64,000 nt of DNA from Flammeovirga pacifica (GCF_000807855.2 NZ_JRYR02000001.1:642462-706461), one strand, 5' to 3'; positions 52,638 through 62,807 are shown, numbered from the stretch's first letter. Notes: a model not told the origin generated them from the sequence alone. Translations and numbers: made by a program.

Positions 52638-53981
52638 TTACACACCTGTATAATTATACGGAGTAATTACTTTTAATTCTTCTTTTATCTGATCTGAAAC
52701 AGCTAGTCCATCAATAAATGTTTGGATTGATTGTTCAGTGATTTTTTCATTTTTACGAGTTAAATCTTTCAACATCTCGTAAGGATTAGGAATACCTTCT
52801 CTTCTCAAAACAGTTTGAATAGCTTCTGCAACTACTGCCCAGTTATCTTCTAAGTCAGCTTTTAATTGATTAGAATTTAATTCTAATTTATTCAAACCTT
52901 TCTTCAATGATTGAAGAGCAATAACGATATGTCCTAATGGAACTCCTACATTTCTTAATACAGTAGAGTCAGTTAAGTCTCTTTGTAATCTTGAAATAGG
53001 AAGTTTAGCTGCTAAGTGCTCAAGAATTGCATTAGCAATACCTAAGTTACCTTCAGCGTTTTCGAAATCAATAGGATTTACTTTATGAGGCATTGCAGAA
53101 GATCCAACTTCATTTTTGTTGATCTTTTGTTTGAAGTACTTCATAGAAACATATTGCCAGATATCTCTAGACATATCGATTAAGATAGTATCAATACGTT
53201 TGTAAGCATCAAACATTGCTGCTAGGTTGTCATAGTTTTCAATTTGTGTAGTGAATTGAGAACGATTTAAACCAAGACCATTGTTCACGAAATCGTTACC
53301 AAATTCTACCCAATTAATTTCTGGATAAGCAACGTTGTGAGCATTAAAATTACCTGTAGCACCGCCAAATTTTGCAGAATAAGGAACGGCTTTTAAAGTA
53401 TCTAATTGTTTCTTTAAACGGTAAGTAAATACTTTAAATTCTTTACCTAAACGTGAAGGTGAAGCAGGTTGACCATGTGTTAATGCCAATATTGGTTGAT
53501 CTGACCAATCGTCTGCAAGAGTATCAATTAGAGCAATCACTTCTTCTAACATAGGGATCATTACTTCTTCATTTGCCACTTTAAGTGATAAAGGAATAGA
53601 AGTATTGTTTACGTCTTGAGAAGTCAAGCCAAAGTGAACAAATTCTTTTTGTTCTTTAATACCTAAAGCTTCGAATTTTTCTTTGATGAAATACTCAACA
53701 GATTTCACATCGTGATTGGTCACGCTTTCAAATTCCTTTACTTTAAGGGCATCTTCCATAGAGAAATCAGTGTAGATTTTTCTCATTGAAGAGTATAAAG
53801 AAGAATCAAAATCTTTTAATTGAGGAAGTGGTTTTTCACACAATGCAATAAAGTATTCAATTTCTACCCATACTCGGTAACGAATTAATGCAAATTCAGA
53901 AAAGTAGTTTGATAAAGATTCAGCTTTACTTCTGTAACGACCATCAATAGGAGAGACCGCTGTAAGTTGATTAAGCTCCAT
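52638..53981 (-). CDS. purB: Adenylosuccinate lyase
   Basis: 447 residues. The fumarase-superfamily signature is SSAMPHKVNPIDFENAEGN (about 295-313), with THGQPASPSRLG and HFGLTSQDVNNTSIPL also typical. The start MELNQLTAVSPIDGRY fits the longer E. coli-type PurB. It cleaves adenylosuccinate and SAICAR in purine synthesis, releasing fumarate. Monocistronic by context. A TATATTTG -7-like element lies at 54027-54020 on the minus strand. Confidence 0.96.
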   Translation of the reverse strand: MELNQLTAVSPIDGRYRSKAESLSNYFSEFALIRYRVWVEIEYFIALCEKPLPQLKDFDSSLYSSMRKIYTDFSMEDALKVKEFESVTNHDVKSVEYFIKEKFEALGIKEQKEFVHFGLTSQDVNNTSIPLSLKVANEEVMIPMLEEVIALIDTLADDWSDQPILALTHGQPASPSRLGKEFKVFTYRLKKQLDTLKAVPYSAKFGGATGNFNAHNVAYPEINWVEFGNDFVNNGLGLNRSQFTTQIENYDNLAAMFDAYKRIDTILIDMSRDIWQYVSMKYFKQKINKNEVGSSAMPHKVNPIDFENAEGNLGIANAILEHLAAKLPISRLQRDLTDSTVLRNVGVPLGHIVIALQSLKKGLNKLELNSNQLKADLEDNWAVVAEAIQTVLRREGIPNPYEMLKDLTRKNEKITEQSIQTFIDGLAVSDQIKEELKVITPYNYTGV

Positions 53982-54019
53982 TTTTATATAGGAATTTGGT
54001 GATAAAAATAATCAAGTCG

Positions 54020-54027
54020 CAAATATA
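54020..54027 (-). promoter_or_regulatory. -7 element candidate for purB
   Basis: On the minus strand TATATTTG fits TAnnTTTG. It lies about 39 bases before the purB ATG. No clear upstream TTG. Confidence 0.4.
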
Positions 54028-54206
54028 AGGTGAACGGTCTTATAAAAAAATATTTAATGATCTTTCACCAATCATCCCTTGTTAAATAATCTTCTAGTAC
54101 TATTCAAAGATGTTAGATTAGGATCATAACTGGTCGTCTTTAGCCAGAGGTATATTTTAAAAAATCTTTTTGATCAATCTTGATTATTGTAATGCAATTA
54201 TATTAG

Positions 54207-54620
54207 TTAATAATCAGAATCAACATCATCTGAATCAGAATTTTGTACCTTAACAGGTTTTAAATCAACTAAAGACCATTTAACTAAGGCACCACATAAA
54301 GCGGATAATCCTCCAGTTAAACCACCAATGATTGCAGTGATTAATCCAATAAAATCATTGGAAGGAACTTGGAACATGGTGGATATTCTTCTACTTAATT
54401 CTGAACCTGTATATAATTGAATAAAGGCTGCGTATAAACCCCAAAGTAAACCTAGAGCAATAAATGCGATACAAAATGTTTTAAAGAAATTGGACTTTTC
54501 ATTAAGTATACCAAAGGTAAAACAAGGGATAGCAATAATCCACCAAGGAAAATAAAATTGTAAAAGTGCACATATAAAAAATAAAGTGGCACCGTATATT
54601 ATTTCGTTTTTATTTATCAT
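54207..54620 (-). CDS. Small hypothetical membrane protein
   Basis: 137 residues from the ATG at 54620. A GTG one codon earlier would also work. About four hydrophobic helices, a Gly-rich TAIIGGLTGGLSALCG region and an acidic tail (SDSDDVDSDY). The ATG overlaps the TGA of the preceding acylase gene by one base (TGATG), so translation is coupled and function may be linked. No family recognised. Confidence 0.7.
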   Translation of the reverse strand: MINKNEIIYGATLFFICALLQFYFPWWIIAIPCFTFGILNEKSNFFKTFCIAFIALGLLWGLYAAFIQLYTGSELSRRISTMFQVPSNDFIGLITAIIGGLTGGLSALCGALVKWSLVDLKPVKVQNSDSDDVDSDY

Positions 54621-57064
54621 CACTTCTTTAGTATCTCGATTTTTATTAAACCTTCTGGTGGAGTAGCAGATATAAAGGTGTCTTTTTTGAAAAAGTCTAC
54701 CTTGAATAACTCACCTTTATTAAATTTTTCTATTTGATTATCATAGAAAGGACTTCCTGCATTACCAGATTGTCCTCCAGGAATAACTTGATAAGCAAGA
54801 GGGCCATTTTTTGTCATTTCTACTACCATTCTAAAGCTTGGACCATGTCCTTCTTTAGTGGCATTAATAATTCCTTTATAACCACCGTTATCAATATTCA
54901 AAGCATGAAAGCCTGGCAATAGACCCATGTGTTTAATTTTTGTGCCTTTATATTTAGACCACAACAAGTTTTCTTCTTTATTTTCTTGTTTCCATTCTTC
55001 AACATAATTCACAGAAGAGTGAAAAGTGTTATTAATAATGTCAGAAATACTTTCGATTTTGGTGGTTTCTAAAGCATCAAAAAAGTAAAGAGAAGAATCA
55101 TGTTGTAATAAATAAAAAGTGGTTTCTCTTGTAGGTAATCTATAATCTTTGGTTGGATGATTATGAAATTCATCCCATATATCTGCCATTAAGTGGTTTA
55201 CCCATTCTTCAAGATAAATCGGAGCAACATCATCTTTGTTGTAGTGATAATCCCATTTTGATAAAAGATCATAGACCTCTTTCTCTGATGGGTTAAACTG
55301 CATTTGATCTAAATGATTTAATAAGAAATGAAGGTTTTCTTTGGCAAATAAACTGTAATTGTCATTTAATATTTTAGACATATCATTTACTGTGAAATTC
55401 TGACCGGAATCCAATAATTGATGTAAACGTCTATTTCTGTAATATTCATAATATTGTCCATAAGTATAATATGGATATTCTTTCCCTGCAGGATTTTCAT
55501 TAGCTGAACTAACAAAACCTTTTTTCGGATTTAAGACATTGATATTATGATCTTGAGGTATATAACCCTGCCATTTCATATCTGATCGGGCACCATTCAT
55601 CACAAACTTTCCTTGATCTACCCACTTATTTGGGAATCGCCCTTGAATATTCATGGCTATATCATTGTCACTTGATATGAACGCGAAGTTTAGAGAAGGA
55701 CCAGAAAAGAATTTTAATGAATTACTGAATTGCTCATAATTCTGAGACTTATTCATTAAATAGATCGATTTTAATTCGCTAGAAGGATCATGTGCTGACC
55801 ATCTTAATGCATATCCTGCTCTTTGTTTTTCATTTCCAAAAGATTGGTCATAAACAATAGGGCCCCAAATAGTATATCGTATTGTATCAAGAATAGATTC
55901 CCTTTCTCTAATTTTTATTTCTTCAATATTTAATTCAAAAGGTTCATATTTTCCATCTACTATATAGGTAGATAAATGGTCATGATCACTGTATAATATT
56001 TTATACCAATCTTTATCATCTCTTCTTGCACTTGTTACTCCCCAAGCAATTTTATCGTTATAGCCCGAAATGACACAAGGAATACCAGGGATACTCATCC
56101 CCATGACATTCATTAATGGAGTGGTAAGCTGATTAGAAAACCATATTGATGGCAGTGATAAATTTAAATGTGGGTCATTGCTTAAGATGGGGTTTCCATT
56201 TTTTGTTTTACTCCCTGCGACAGCCCAGTTGTTACTACCATTATCAGGGTCAGGTTTGTAGTATACATTTTTCTTTAAACCAGATAAAGGTTTGAAATCA
56301 CTAGGTTTTTTTGGTTGAACTATATCATCCCATTCAGCCCAGATACTATCGTTATTGACAATAGGTTCTTGACCAGGTAATATGTTTGGGAATAATAAAT
56401 CAAAGTTTTTCTGACCAATTTGCTTTAAGACATTAGTGTTTTCAAAATCATAGTCAGTGCCTGATAGTGAATATTGGATAAACTTAAAAATCAAACCTAT
56501 TTTAAGTGGTGTCCATTCTTCAGGTTTATAATTGAAAAATTTATATTCTACAGGGTAGTCTTTAAATTCTAATTGATTAATGTAAGCATTGACACCTTCA
56601 GAATAAGACTCAATAACTTTGTATATTTTTTTATCTTTTTTAGTTTCTTCAATAAACTTCTCGGCAGCCATTCTTATTCCTAATCGTCGCATTTTTTTGT
56701 CGTAATCTACCGTAGCTTCTCCAAAAACTTCTGATAAACGACCACTAGCAGCCATAGCTTGAAACTCCATTTGCCACAGACGGTGTCTAGCAGTTATATA
56801 TCCCTGTAAAAAATAAAGGTCATGCTCATTTTCTGCGTAGATATGAGGGATTAACAATGAATCATAAAAGATCTTTGCCTTATTATTAAGGTTTGTGGTA
56901 TGAATCTGACTTTTTAGTTTGTCGTCATTTATTTCATTCTGCCAGAATCCATGAAAAGGATCCAAAAAACGACCAAAAGGAGGGAAGTTGTTTATTTTAG
57001 AGTCTAATGCAACAATACAGAAAAAAGTAAATGCACAGATTATTCCTGCTATGGATGACCTCAT
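54620..57064 (-). CDS. Penicillin acylase family N-terminal serine hydrolase
   Basis: 814 residues with an N-terminal membrane/signal segment (about 1-20). The alpha-subunit-like part has LYFLQGYITARHRLWQMEF and ASGRLSEVFG. The self-cleavage and nucleophile site is NGSNNWAVAGS with Ser277, followed by SNDPHLNLSLPSIWF. Later family marks include VSSANENP and PGGQSGNAGSP. Such enzymes are cut into two chains and hydrolyse amides, including penicillins, N-acyl-homoserine lactones or other acyl-amino compounds. The natural substrate is unknown. Followed by a translation-coupled small membrane protein. Confidence 0.92.
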   Translation of the reverse strand: MRSSIAGIICAFTFFCIVALDSKINNFPPFGRFLDPFHGFWQNEINDDKLKSQIHTTNLNNKAKIFYDSLLIPHIYAENEHDLYFLQGYITARHRLWQMEFQAMAASGRLSEVFGEATVDYDKKMRRLGIRMAAEKFIEETKKDKKIYKVIESYSEGVNAYINQLEFKDYPVEYKFFNYKPEEWTPLKIGLIFKFIQYSLSGTDYDFENTNVLKQIGQKNFDLLFPNILPGQEPIVNNDSIWAEWDDIVQPKKPSDFKPLSGLKKNVYYKPDPDNGSNNWAVAGSKTKNGNPILSNDPHLNLSLPSIWFSNQLTTPLMNVMGMSIPGIPCVISGYNDKIAWGVTSARRDDKDWYKILYSDHDHLSTYIVDGKYEPFELNIEEIKIRERESILDTIRYTIWGPIVYDQSFGNEKQRAGYALRWSAHDPSSELKSIYLMNKSQNYEQFSNSLKFFSGPSLNFAFISSDNDIAMNIQGRFPNKWVDQGKFVMNGARSDMKWQGYIPQDHNINVLNPKKGFVSSANENPAGKEYPYYTYGQYYEYYRNRRLHQLLDSGQNFTVNDMSKILNDNYSLFAKENLHFLLNHLDQMQFNPSEKEVYDLLSKWDYHYNKDDVAPIYLEEWVNHLMADIWDEFHNHPTKDYRLPTRETTFYLLQHDSSLYFFDALETTKIESISDIINNTFHSSVNYVEEWKQENKEENLLWSKYKGTKIKHMGLLPGFHALNIDNGGYKGIINATKEGHGPSFRMVVEMTKNGPLAYQVIPGGQSGNAGSPFYDNQIEKFNKGELFKVDFFKKDTFISATPPEGLIKIEILKK

Positions 57065-57145
57065 ATTTATATTTTAATGCGAAGGAATTTTTTTCAATTA
57101 AAAAAGTATCGCAAATTAATTAACCTATTCTTCCAAATCAACACC

Positions 57146-57766
57146 TTAATGGGTTATTAATGGAATAATATCGTCTGGATGATGAATTAAATGAGTTGGA
57201 TTTTCTTTTTTTAAAATCGAGGCATGATTGAAACCCCAACTTACAGCAATAATATTCATTTTTGCTTGATGACATGCAATGATATCCCTTACTTCATCTC
57301 CGATATAAATGCATGACCCGTGCTTCTTCATTATTCTTTTTAATGTTTTTTCTTTTTTGAAAAGTCTCGGAGCAGCATAAATTTCATCTATATAATTATT
57401 TAACTGCTGATGTTCTAAAAATAATTGAATATTCTGTTTAGAATTTGAACTTACTATGACCAAGTTAAAACCTAAATCATATAGTTTTTTAATGGCATTT
57501 TCAATCCCTTCTACTAATTGTTGATCAACTATCTGTTTGTTCATTCTTTTTTTAACCTCATAAATGAAAAATGGTAGTTTCCACTTTTTTATTTCTATGG
57601 CTTTAAGTAATTCTTTAGCCGAAAGTTTACTGACATCTCGACTATTTGTATCTATTTCTTTGAGTCTATATTTTTTACTTAATGACCGTACAATACTTTC
57701 AATTAAGTGGTATGATTGCACAATAGTGCCATCAAAATCAAAAACAATAGTTAAATTATTTTTCAT
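57146..57766 (-). CDS. HAD superfamily hydrolase (phosphoglycolate phosphatase-like)
   Basis: 206 residues. The first HAD motif is IVFDFDGTIVQ with nucleophile Asp10 and Asp12. Motif II is VIVSSNSKQN, followed by a Lys region and IYIGDEVRDIIACHQAKM. A small cap domain lies after motif I. Subgroup is close to phosphoglycolate phosphatase, but many such proteins have other substrates. It is divergent from the FecCD-type permease with only 27 bases between, so regulatory sequences must overlap. Confidence 0.86.
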   Translation of the reverse strand: MKNNLTIVFDFDGTIVQSYHLIESIVRSLSKKYRLKEIDTNSRDVSKLSAKELLKAIEIKKWKLPFFIYEVKKRMNKQIVDQQLVEGIENAIKKLYDLGFNLVIVSSNSKQNIQLFLEHQQLNNYIDEIYAAPRLFKKEKTLKRIMKKHGSCIYIGDEVRDIIACHQAKMNIIAVSWGFNHASILKKENPTHLIHHPDDIIPLITH

Positions 57767-57793
57767 CTGAATTAAATAATTTATGTTCGCAGT

Positions 57794-58828
57794 ATGATTG
57801 AGAAAACAAAGTCAATTCCCTTTAGAATAGCTTTCTTAGGATTAGCAATAATACCTTTTTTTTTACTGAATATCAGTATTGGTTCTTCCGAGATTTCATT
57901 GAGCAGTATCATTAATGCTGTGATACACCCATCAGAAGAAACTAATGGAATATATACAATTTTTTCTTTAATAAGGTTACCTAAGGCAATAGTTGCTGTT
58001 TTGGCAGGTGTCGCATTATCTATTAGTGGGTTATTAATGCAAGCTTTATTTAGGAACCCTATGGCAGGACCCTCTGTTTTAGGGATTAATTCTGGAGCCT
58101 CCTTAGGTGTTGCTTTTGTGTCATTATCGGCAGGTTTAGGTATCGGTACTTCTGCTTATTTACAATCTTATGGTGCTTGGCTTACTATTTTAGCTTCTTC
58201 TATCGGAGCAGGTTTAGTCATGATGATCATTTTGATTATAGCACATAATTTAAAAGATAATATAGCATTACTTATAGTTGGTATTATGGTCGGAGCATTA
58301 GCATCTTCTCTTGTAGGAGTAGCTCAATACTTTTCTAGCCCAGATGCTTTACAAGAATATATACTTTGGACTTTTGGCAGTTTAGGAGGTATAGTGTACG
58401 ATCAGATTATCGTGATGATGATTATCATATTTGTAGGCATAATTATAAGTGTGACATTATGTAAATCAATGAACCTGATGATCCTTGGAGAACATTATGC
58501 AATATCAATGGGGTTGTCATTAAAAAGGTATCGTTTTTTAACTATTTTGGCTGCTAGTTTATTGGCAGGAAGTGTCACAGGATTCTGTGGTCCAATTGGT
58601 TTTATAGGCATTGCAGCCCCACACTTAGCAAGAGTATTGGTAAGAACATCAGATCATTTTAAATTACTCCCATTGTCAGCATTTATTGGAGCGATAGCAA
58701 TGCTTGGTTGTGACACAATTTCTCATATTAGTGAGTCAGGAATAGTATTGCCAATAAACTCAATAACATCCTTGATTGGTGCTCCAATTGTTATTTTAGC
58801 CATGTTAAAAGGTAGAAAGTCATCATGA
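57794..58828 (+). CDS. FecCD-type ABC transporter permease (siderophore, heme or B12 class)
   Basis: 344 residues with about ten membrane helices. RLPKAIVAVLAGVALSISG, QALFRNPMAGPSVLGINSGA and GPIGFIGIAAPHLARVLV are diagnostic for the BtuC/FecCD family. It forms the inner membrane channel for iron-siderophore, heme or cobalamin import. The ATPase gene overlaps its end by 4 bases. No substrate-binding protein gene is present within this window. Confidence 0.92.
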   Translation: MIEKTKSIPFRIAFLGLAIIPFFLLNISIGSSEISLSSIINAVIHPSEETNGIYTIFSLIRLPKAIVAVLAGVALSISGLLMQALFRNPMAGPSVLGINSGASLGVAFVSLSAGLGIGTSAYLQSYGAWLTILASSIGAGLVMMIILIIAHNLKDNIALLIVGIMVGALASSLVGVAQYFSSPDALQEYILWTFGSLGGIVYDQIIVMMIIIFVGIIISVTLCKSMNLMILGEHYAISMGLSLKRYRFLTILAASLLAGSVTGFCGPIGFIGIAAPHLARVLVRTSDHFKLLPLSAFIGAIAMLGCDTISHISESGIVLPINSITSLIGAPIVILAMLKGRKSS

Positions 58829-59880
58829 TTACTTTAAAGATAAACGATTTAATTACAGGGTATCATCAAAAAAATAAGGAGAGCCATAAAGTAGGGCATT
58901 ATCCCTCTTTAAGTTTATCATCAGGAGATTTTGTGGCCTTAATTGGACGCAATGGTATTGGTAAATCAACCTTATTAAAAACGTTGTCTGGAGACCTTGA
59001 GCCGTTAAGTGGTGAAGTGTTAATCGACGATCAATTAGTGCATCAGATGTCGAATGTTGATCGCTCTAAATTGATTAGTTTTGTATTACCTAATGTTCAA
59101 TTAAATGGTAGATTAACAGCCAAAGAAGTAGTGATGTTAGGGCGTTATCCCTATATAAATTGGTGGGGAAAATCCTCTGAAAAGGATCTTCAGAAAGTAA
59201 ATGAATCTCTTGATAATGTAAATGCATCACATCTTAAAGATCGGGACGTGAATACGTTGAGTGATGGAGAAAGGCAAAAGGTCATGATAGCAAGAGCTTT
59301 GGCACAAGATACTCCAATCATTTTTTTAGATGAATCTACAGCTCATTTAGATTTACCTAATAGAGTTGAAATATTTCAACTTTTGAAACAGATAGCACGA
59401 AAACAGAATAAAACTATCTTACTTTCGACGCATGAAATAGAAATGTGCCTACAAGTAGCAGATTATTTATGGTTGCTTCAGGAAAGTAAGTGTATATACG
59501 GAACTCCAGATGTTATTATAGCAAATAACAATATTAATGAGGTATTCAACTCTAATTTTGTTGGTTTTGATACTAAAAGTGGAGTTTTTAATTTTTGTTC
59601 ATTTGAAAAAAGGTTTTCTTTTGGCATAAAATTAGACGTAAGTAAAGCAGATTATATAGGAAGTCAAGATTTAGAAGTTAGAGTTCATTGGCTACATAAA
59701 AAATTGATATCGGAGGGATGTGTGGAAAATGATAATCCGATGATCCATATTACTTTAAAGCTAGCTGATAATAAAGAACTTCTAGAATGGCACGTGAATA
59801 ATACGGGTAAAGAAATGGTGTATCAAGATCATAATAGTCTTAATTTACTTTCCTTAATTACTGAAGACTTTAATATTTGA
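58825..59880 (+). CDS. FecE/HmuV-type ABC ATPase with C-terminal extension
   Basis: 351 residues. Walker A is GRNGIGKST (41-49), the signature LSDGERQKVM, Walker B IIFLDESTAHLD and the H-loop STHEIEM. The ATPase part ends near 250, which is the usual family length of about 255. An extra stretch of about 95 residues follows with no membrane helix and a mixed alpha/beta look. Its function is unknown. It may regulate the transporter. Start overlaps the permease stop by 4 bases (ATGA). Confidence 0.9.
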   Translation: MITLKINDLITGYHQKNKESHKVGHYPSLSLSSGDFVALIGRNGIGKSTLLKTLSGDLEPLSGEVLIDDQLVHQMSNVDRSKLISFVLPNVQLNGRLTAKEVVMLGRYPYINWWGKSSEKDLQKVNESLDNVNASHLKDRDVNTLSDGERQKVMIARALAQDTPIIFLDESTAHLDLPNRVEIFQLLKQIARKQNKTILLSTHEIEMCLQVADYLWLLQESKCIYGTPDVIIANNNINEVFNSNFVGFDTKSGVFNFCSFEKRFSFGIKLDVSKADYIGSQDLEVRVHWLHKKLISEGCVENDNPMIHITLKLADNKELLEWHVNNTGKEMVYQDHNSLNLLSLITEDFNI

Positions 59881-59901
59881 TATTAAATACTTCAGTAATA
59901 A

Positions 59902-59935
59902 TTGATACTATATTTAATCAAAAAGTTTATATTTG
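59902..59935 (+). promoter_or_regulatory. Bacteroidota-type promoter of the second SpoIIE gene
   Basis: TTG at 59902-59904, 23-base spacer, TATATTTG at 59928-59935. The ATG is about 49 bases downstream. Confidence 0.55.
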
Positions 59936-59984
59936 CTTAGTAGCGAATAAGATATTTACAATTTTTTAATATTTAGATCTCAGA

Positions 59985-62660
59985 ATGGAGGTTAATAAAC
60001 TATTTAACAAATTATTCTTTTTTACTCTGATTTTTTTTGTTCCATACTTAGCTATTGCGCAAAATCAGACCATTAAAGGGGTAGTTCTCGATGAGGACCA
60101 CAATGGAGTATCATCTGCAGTTGTATATGTGGATGGCCAGAAAGTGTCAACCTCAAATCTTAAAGGGCAATTCACTTTTGAAACTGCTGATAAGAATAAG
60201 ATCAAAAATATTAATGTAATAAAGACAGGGTATAAAATGCAGACTTGGGCCACTAATGGACCTAACAAGATTACTGTCTTATTATCCTATGCTCCAGTTT
60301 ATATAGAAGGTACTGTATTAAAAGGTAAAAAGCCTCTTAAAAATAAATTGGTAAAAGTAAGTGGAGCCCCATTTACAGCCGTAAAAACAAATATTGATGG
60401 TAAATTTAAACTTAAAGTAAGCCGTAAATTTATTGTTAAAACTTCTACTGTTTTTCTTGTAGATGGAGAACCTGTTTCTTCTAGTCAATTCTTTTTTAGT
60501 AAACAGCTAAATAATGTAACGATAAATCTTCCAGAAGATAAAAACTCTCCAGAAAAACCAACAGTAATTGCTAAAAATTCAACAAAGACAAAATTAAAAG
60601 CAACTACACTAGTAGAAGAGAAAGAAGAAGATATTTTTTTAGATCCAATTTTAGTAGTTGTAGTCTATGATGAAGATATATCCCCAGCAGATTCATTATT
60701 GGTCAATGTAGATCAACAAGAATTTGTTACAGATAGAAATGGTGAATTTGAAGTTTATGCTGATTCGTTAAATGAGAATACACTAACTATAGATAACTAT
60801 GAGATTGTGAAAACAAAATATGATTATGAAGATAATTATATGTTTGTTTACATCAGTAATAATGATGAAAACGGCGGTCTCAAACAAGAACCTAATATTG
60901 AGTATTCAGAAAACTTCCAAACAGTTTTCAATACGTTAGAAGCTGAAAAGCAAATATTACAAGAAACAGGAGTGAGTCTTAGAAAAGAGATTCAAAAGAT
61001 TTCTGAAAAACTGGAAAAAGATCAAGATTCAAGAAAGAAAGAGGCGGCCTTAAAAGCATATCTAGAACGATTAACTACCTCATTGATTGAAAATGAATTG
61101 GCTTATGAAGATGCACAATTCAAAACAAATCAAATGATGGAAAGAATGAGGTCTCAGATAAATCAGCAGACAACAACGATTGAGCAGATCGAGATAGAAA
61201 AGGAGTCGGTTGAAAAGGAAAGAATGCTATATTTTATTATTGCAGCCATTTCATTAATCCTCATCTTTATTTTCTATAAGAACCTTCAGAAATTAAAAGA
61301 ACAACGTGATGATCTTAGAGAGGTGACCGAAAGATTACAAGAAGCAAAAGATGATGTGATTAAATCACATGAAGAAATGCTTTCGGTAAAAGATATTGGT
61401 CAAAAATTCACCTCTCAATTAGATTTTGAGAATCATATGGTAGAACTTCAAGAGAGTGTAAATGAATTATTACCTTCATCAACATTTGGTATTGGAGTCT
61501 ATAATAAATTAGAAAGACGTATTGAGTTTAGAAACCAAGTATCGGATTTGGGTGTTGAAACATTCTATTCAGAATCAATCGATAATCCTTATAGTCTTGC
61601 ATCTTGGTGTTTTAATAATGAAGTAGAGTTGATTATCAACAATTTCGATACAGAAACAAATCTTTATATACCACAATCAAAAGAGAGTTTAAGTAGTAGA
61701 AACAAGTCGGTAATTTACATGCCATTAATAATTGATTCTAAAGCGATTGGAGTGATAACAATTCAGGCTGTCAATGAAAATCAATATGAAGAATTAAATG
61801 TTTCTACATTAAAGTCATTGGCTTCTTATGCATCAATTGCGGTATCCAATAATATTGCATTTAAAGAATTAAAGGAGAAAAATAAGAGTATTTACGATAG
61901 TATGCGTTATGCTAAGACTCTCCAAAATGCGATTTTACCTTCAGATAAAATATTAAAACAAAGCTTTAACGACTTATTCTTACTTTATAGATCTAAAGAA
62001 TTAGTATCAGGAGATTTCTATTGGTACAAAGAAAAGAATGTTGATGGTAAAGTTAGGAAGTTAGTGGCAGTTGTTGATTGTACAGGACATGGTGTTCCAG
62101 GTGCATTTATGTCTATGATTGGTAATGCATTACTAAATGATATTACTAACACTAAGACAAAAATTCCTACAGTAGATATCCTCAATGCACTGAATGAAGG
62201 TGTACAAGATTCTCTAAGACAAGAAGAGTCTTTAAATGATGACGGTATGGATTTAGCTTTAATCAGTATTGAAGAAGGGGAGAATGATGAGATGGATATT
62301 GAATTTACTGGAGCAAAACGTCCATTATATGTTTATCATCAAGATCAGCATGAGTTAAACGTAATGAATGGAGATAATAAATCTATTGGTTATTCAACTC
62401 GTCGAGTAAAAGAATTTACATCTACGAAATTCAAATTAAAGAAAAACGATATCATTTATCTTACTTCTGATGGGTTTGTAGATCAAAATAATATTGGTAG
62501 AGAAAAAATTGGTTCATTGAAGTTGAAAAACTTACTCAGTAATAATGCTAACCTGTCAATGGATGAGCAAAAGAAATTACTAGAATCAACTTTAGATCAA
62601 CACCAACAAGGAGGGGTGGAACAAAGAGACGACATTACAATAATGGGCTTGAAATTGTAA
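59985..62660 (+). CDS. SpoIIE/PP2C phosphatase with carboxypeptidase-regulatory-like domains and GAF
   Basis: 891 residues. The signal peptide (about 1-26) is followed by carboxypeptidase-regulatory-like beta domains in the periplasm (about 28-105, 105-180 and about 220-290). A coiled coil (about 310-412) leads to one membrane helix (413-432), another coiled coil, a GAF-like domain (about 460-620) and the SpoIIE phosphatase (about 680-890). The phosphatase carries SGDFYWYKEK, VDCTGHGVPGAFMS and YLTSDGFVDQNN. The periplasmic modules resemble those of TonB and surface proteins and may sense envelope state. Substrate partner unknown, and none is adjacent. Confidence 0.88.
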   Translation: MEVNKLFNKLFFFTLIFFVPYLAIAQNQTIKGVVLDEDHNGVSSAVVYVDGQKVSTSNLKGQFTFETADKNKIKNINVIKTGYKMQTWATNGPNKITVLLSYAPVYIEGTVLKGKKPLKNKLVKVSGAPFTAVKTNIDGKFKLKVSRKFIVKTSTVFLVDGEPVSSSQFFFSKQLNNVTINLPEDKNSPEKPTVIAKNSTKTKLKATTLVEEKEEDIFLDPILVVVVYDEDISPADSLLVNVDQQEFVTDRNGEFEVYADSLNENTLTIDNYEIVKTKYDYEDNYMFVYISNNDENGGLKQEPNIEYSENFQTVFNTLEAEKQILQETGVSLRKEIQKISEKLEKDQDSRKKEAALKAYLERLTTSLIENELAYEDAQFKTNQMMERMRSQINQQTTTIEQIEIEKESVEKERMLYFIIAAISLILIFIFYKNLQKLKEQRDDLREVTERLQEAKDDVIKSHEEMLSVKDIGQKFTSQLDFENHMVELQESVNELLPSSTFGIGVYNKLERRIEFRNQVSDLGVETFYSESIDNPYSLASWCFNNEVELIINNFDTETNLYIPQSKESLSSRNKSVIYMPLIIDSKAIGVITIQAVNENQYEELNVSTLKSLASYASIAVSNNIAFKELKEKNKSIYDSMRYAKTLQNAILPSDKILKQSFNDLFLLYRSKELVSGDFYWYKEKNVDGKVRKLVAVVDCTGHGVPGAFMSMIGNALLNDITNTKTKIPTVDILNALNEGVQDSLRQEESLNDDGMDLALISIEEGENDEMDIEFTGAKRPLYVYHQDQHELNVMNGDNKSIGYSTRRVKEFTSTKFKLKKNDIIYLTSDGFVDQNNIGREKIGSLKLKNLLSNNANLSMDEQKKLLESTLDQHQQGGVEQRDDITIMGLKL

Positions 62661-62680
62661 AGCTTCCTTTTCAAAAAGTA

Positions 62681-62716
62681 AAAAGGCTATCTCAAAATTT
62701 TGAGATAGCCTTTTTA
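62681..62716. terminator. Perfect 17-bp palindromic terminator
   Basis: Arms 62681-62697 and 62698-62714 are exact complements, with A-run and T-run ends. It serves the SpoIIE gene and possibly the convergent dnaN. Confidence 0.92.
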
Positions 62717-62807
62717 TTTGATCTATTTTTTAAGATGATTTCCTTAAACTATAATATTCCAATTAGTGAAAAAAGAATATTTAAAGACCTAAGTTGTTGA
62801 ACTAAGG

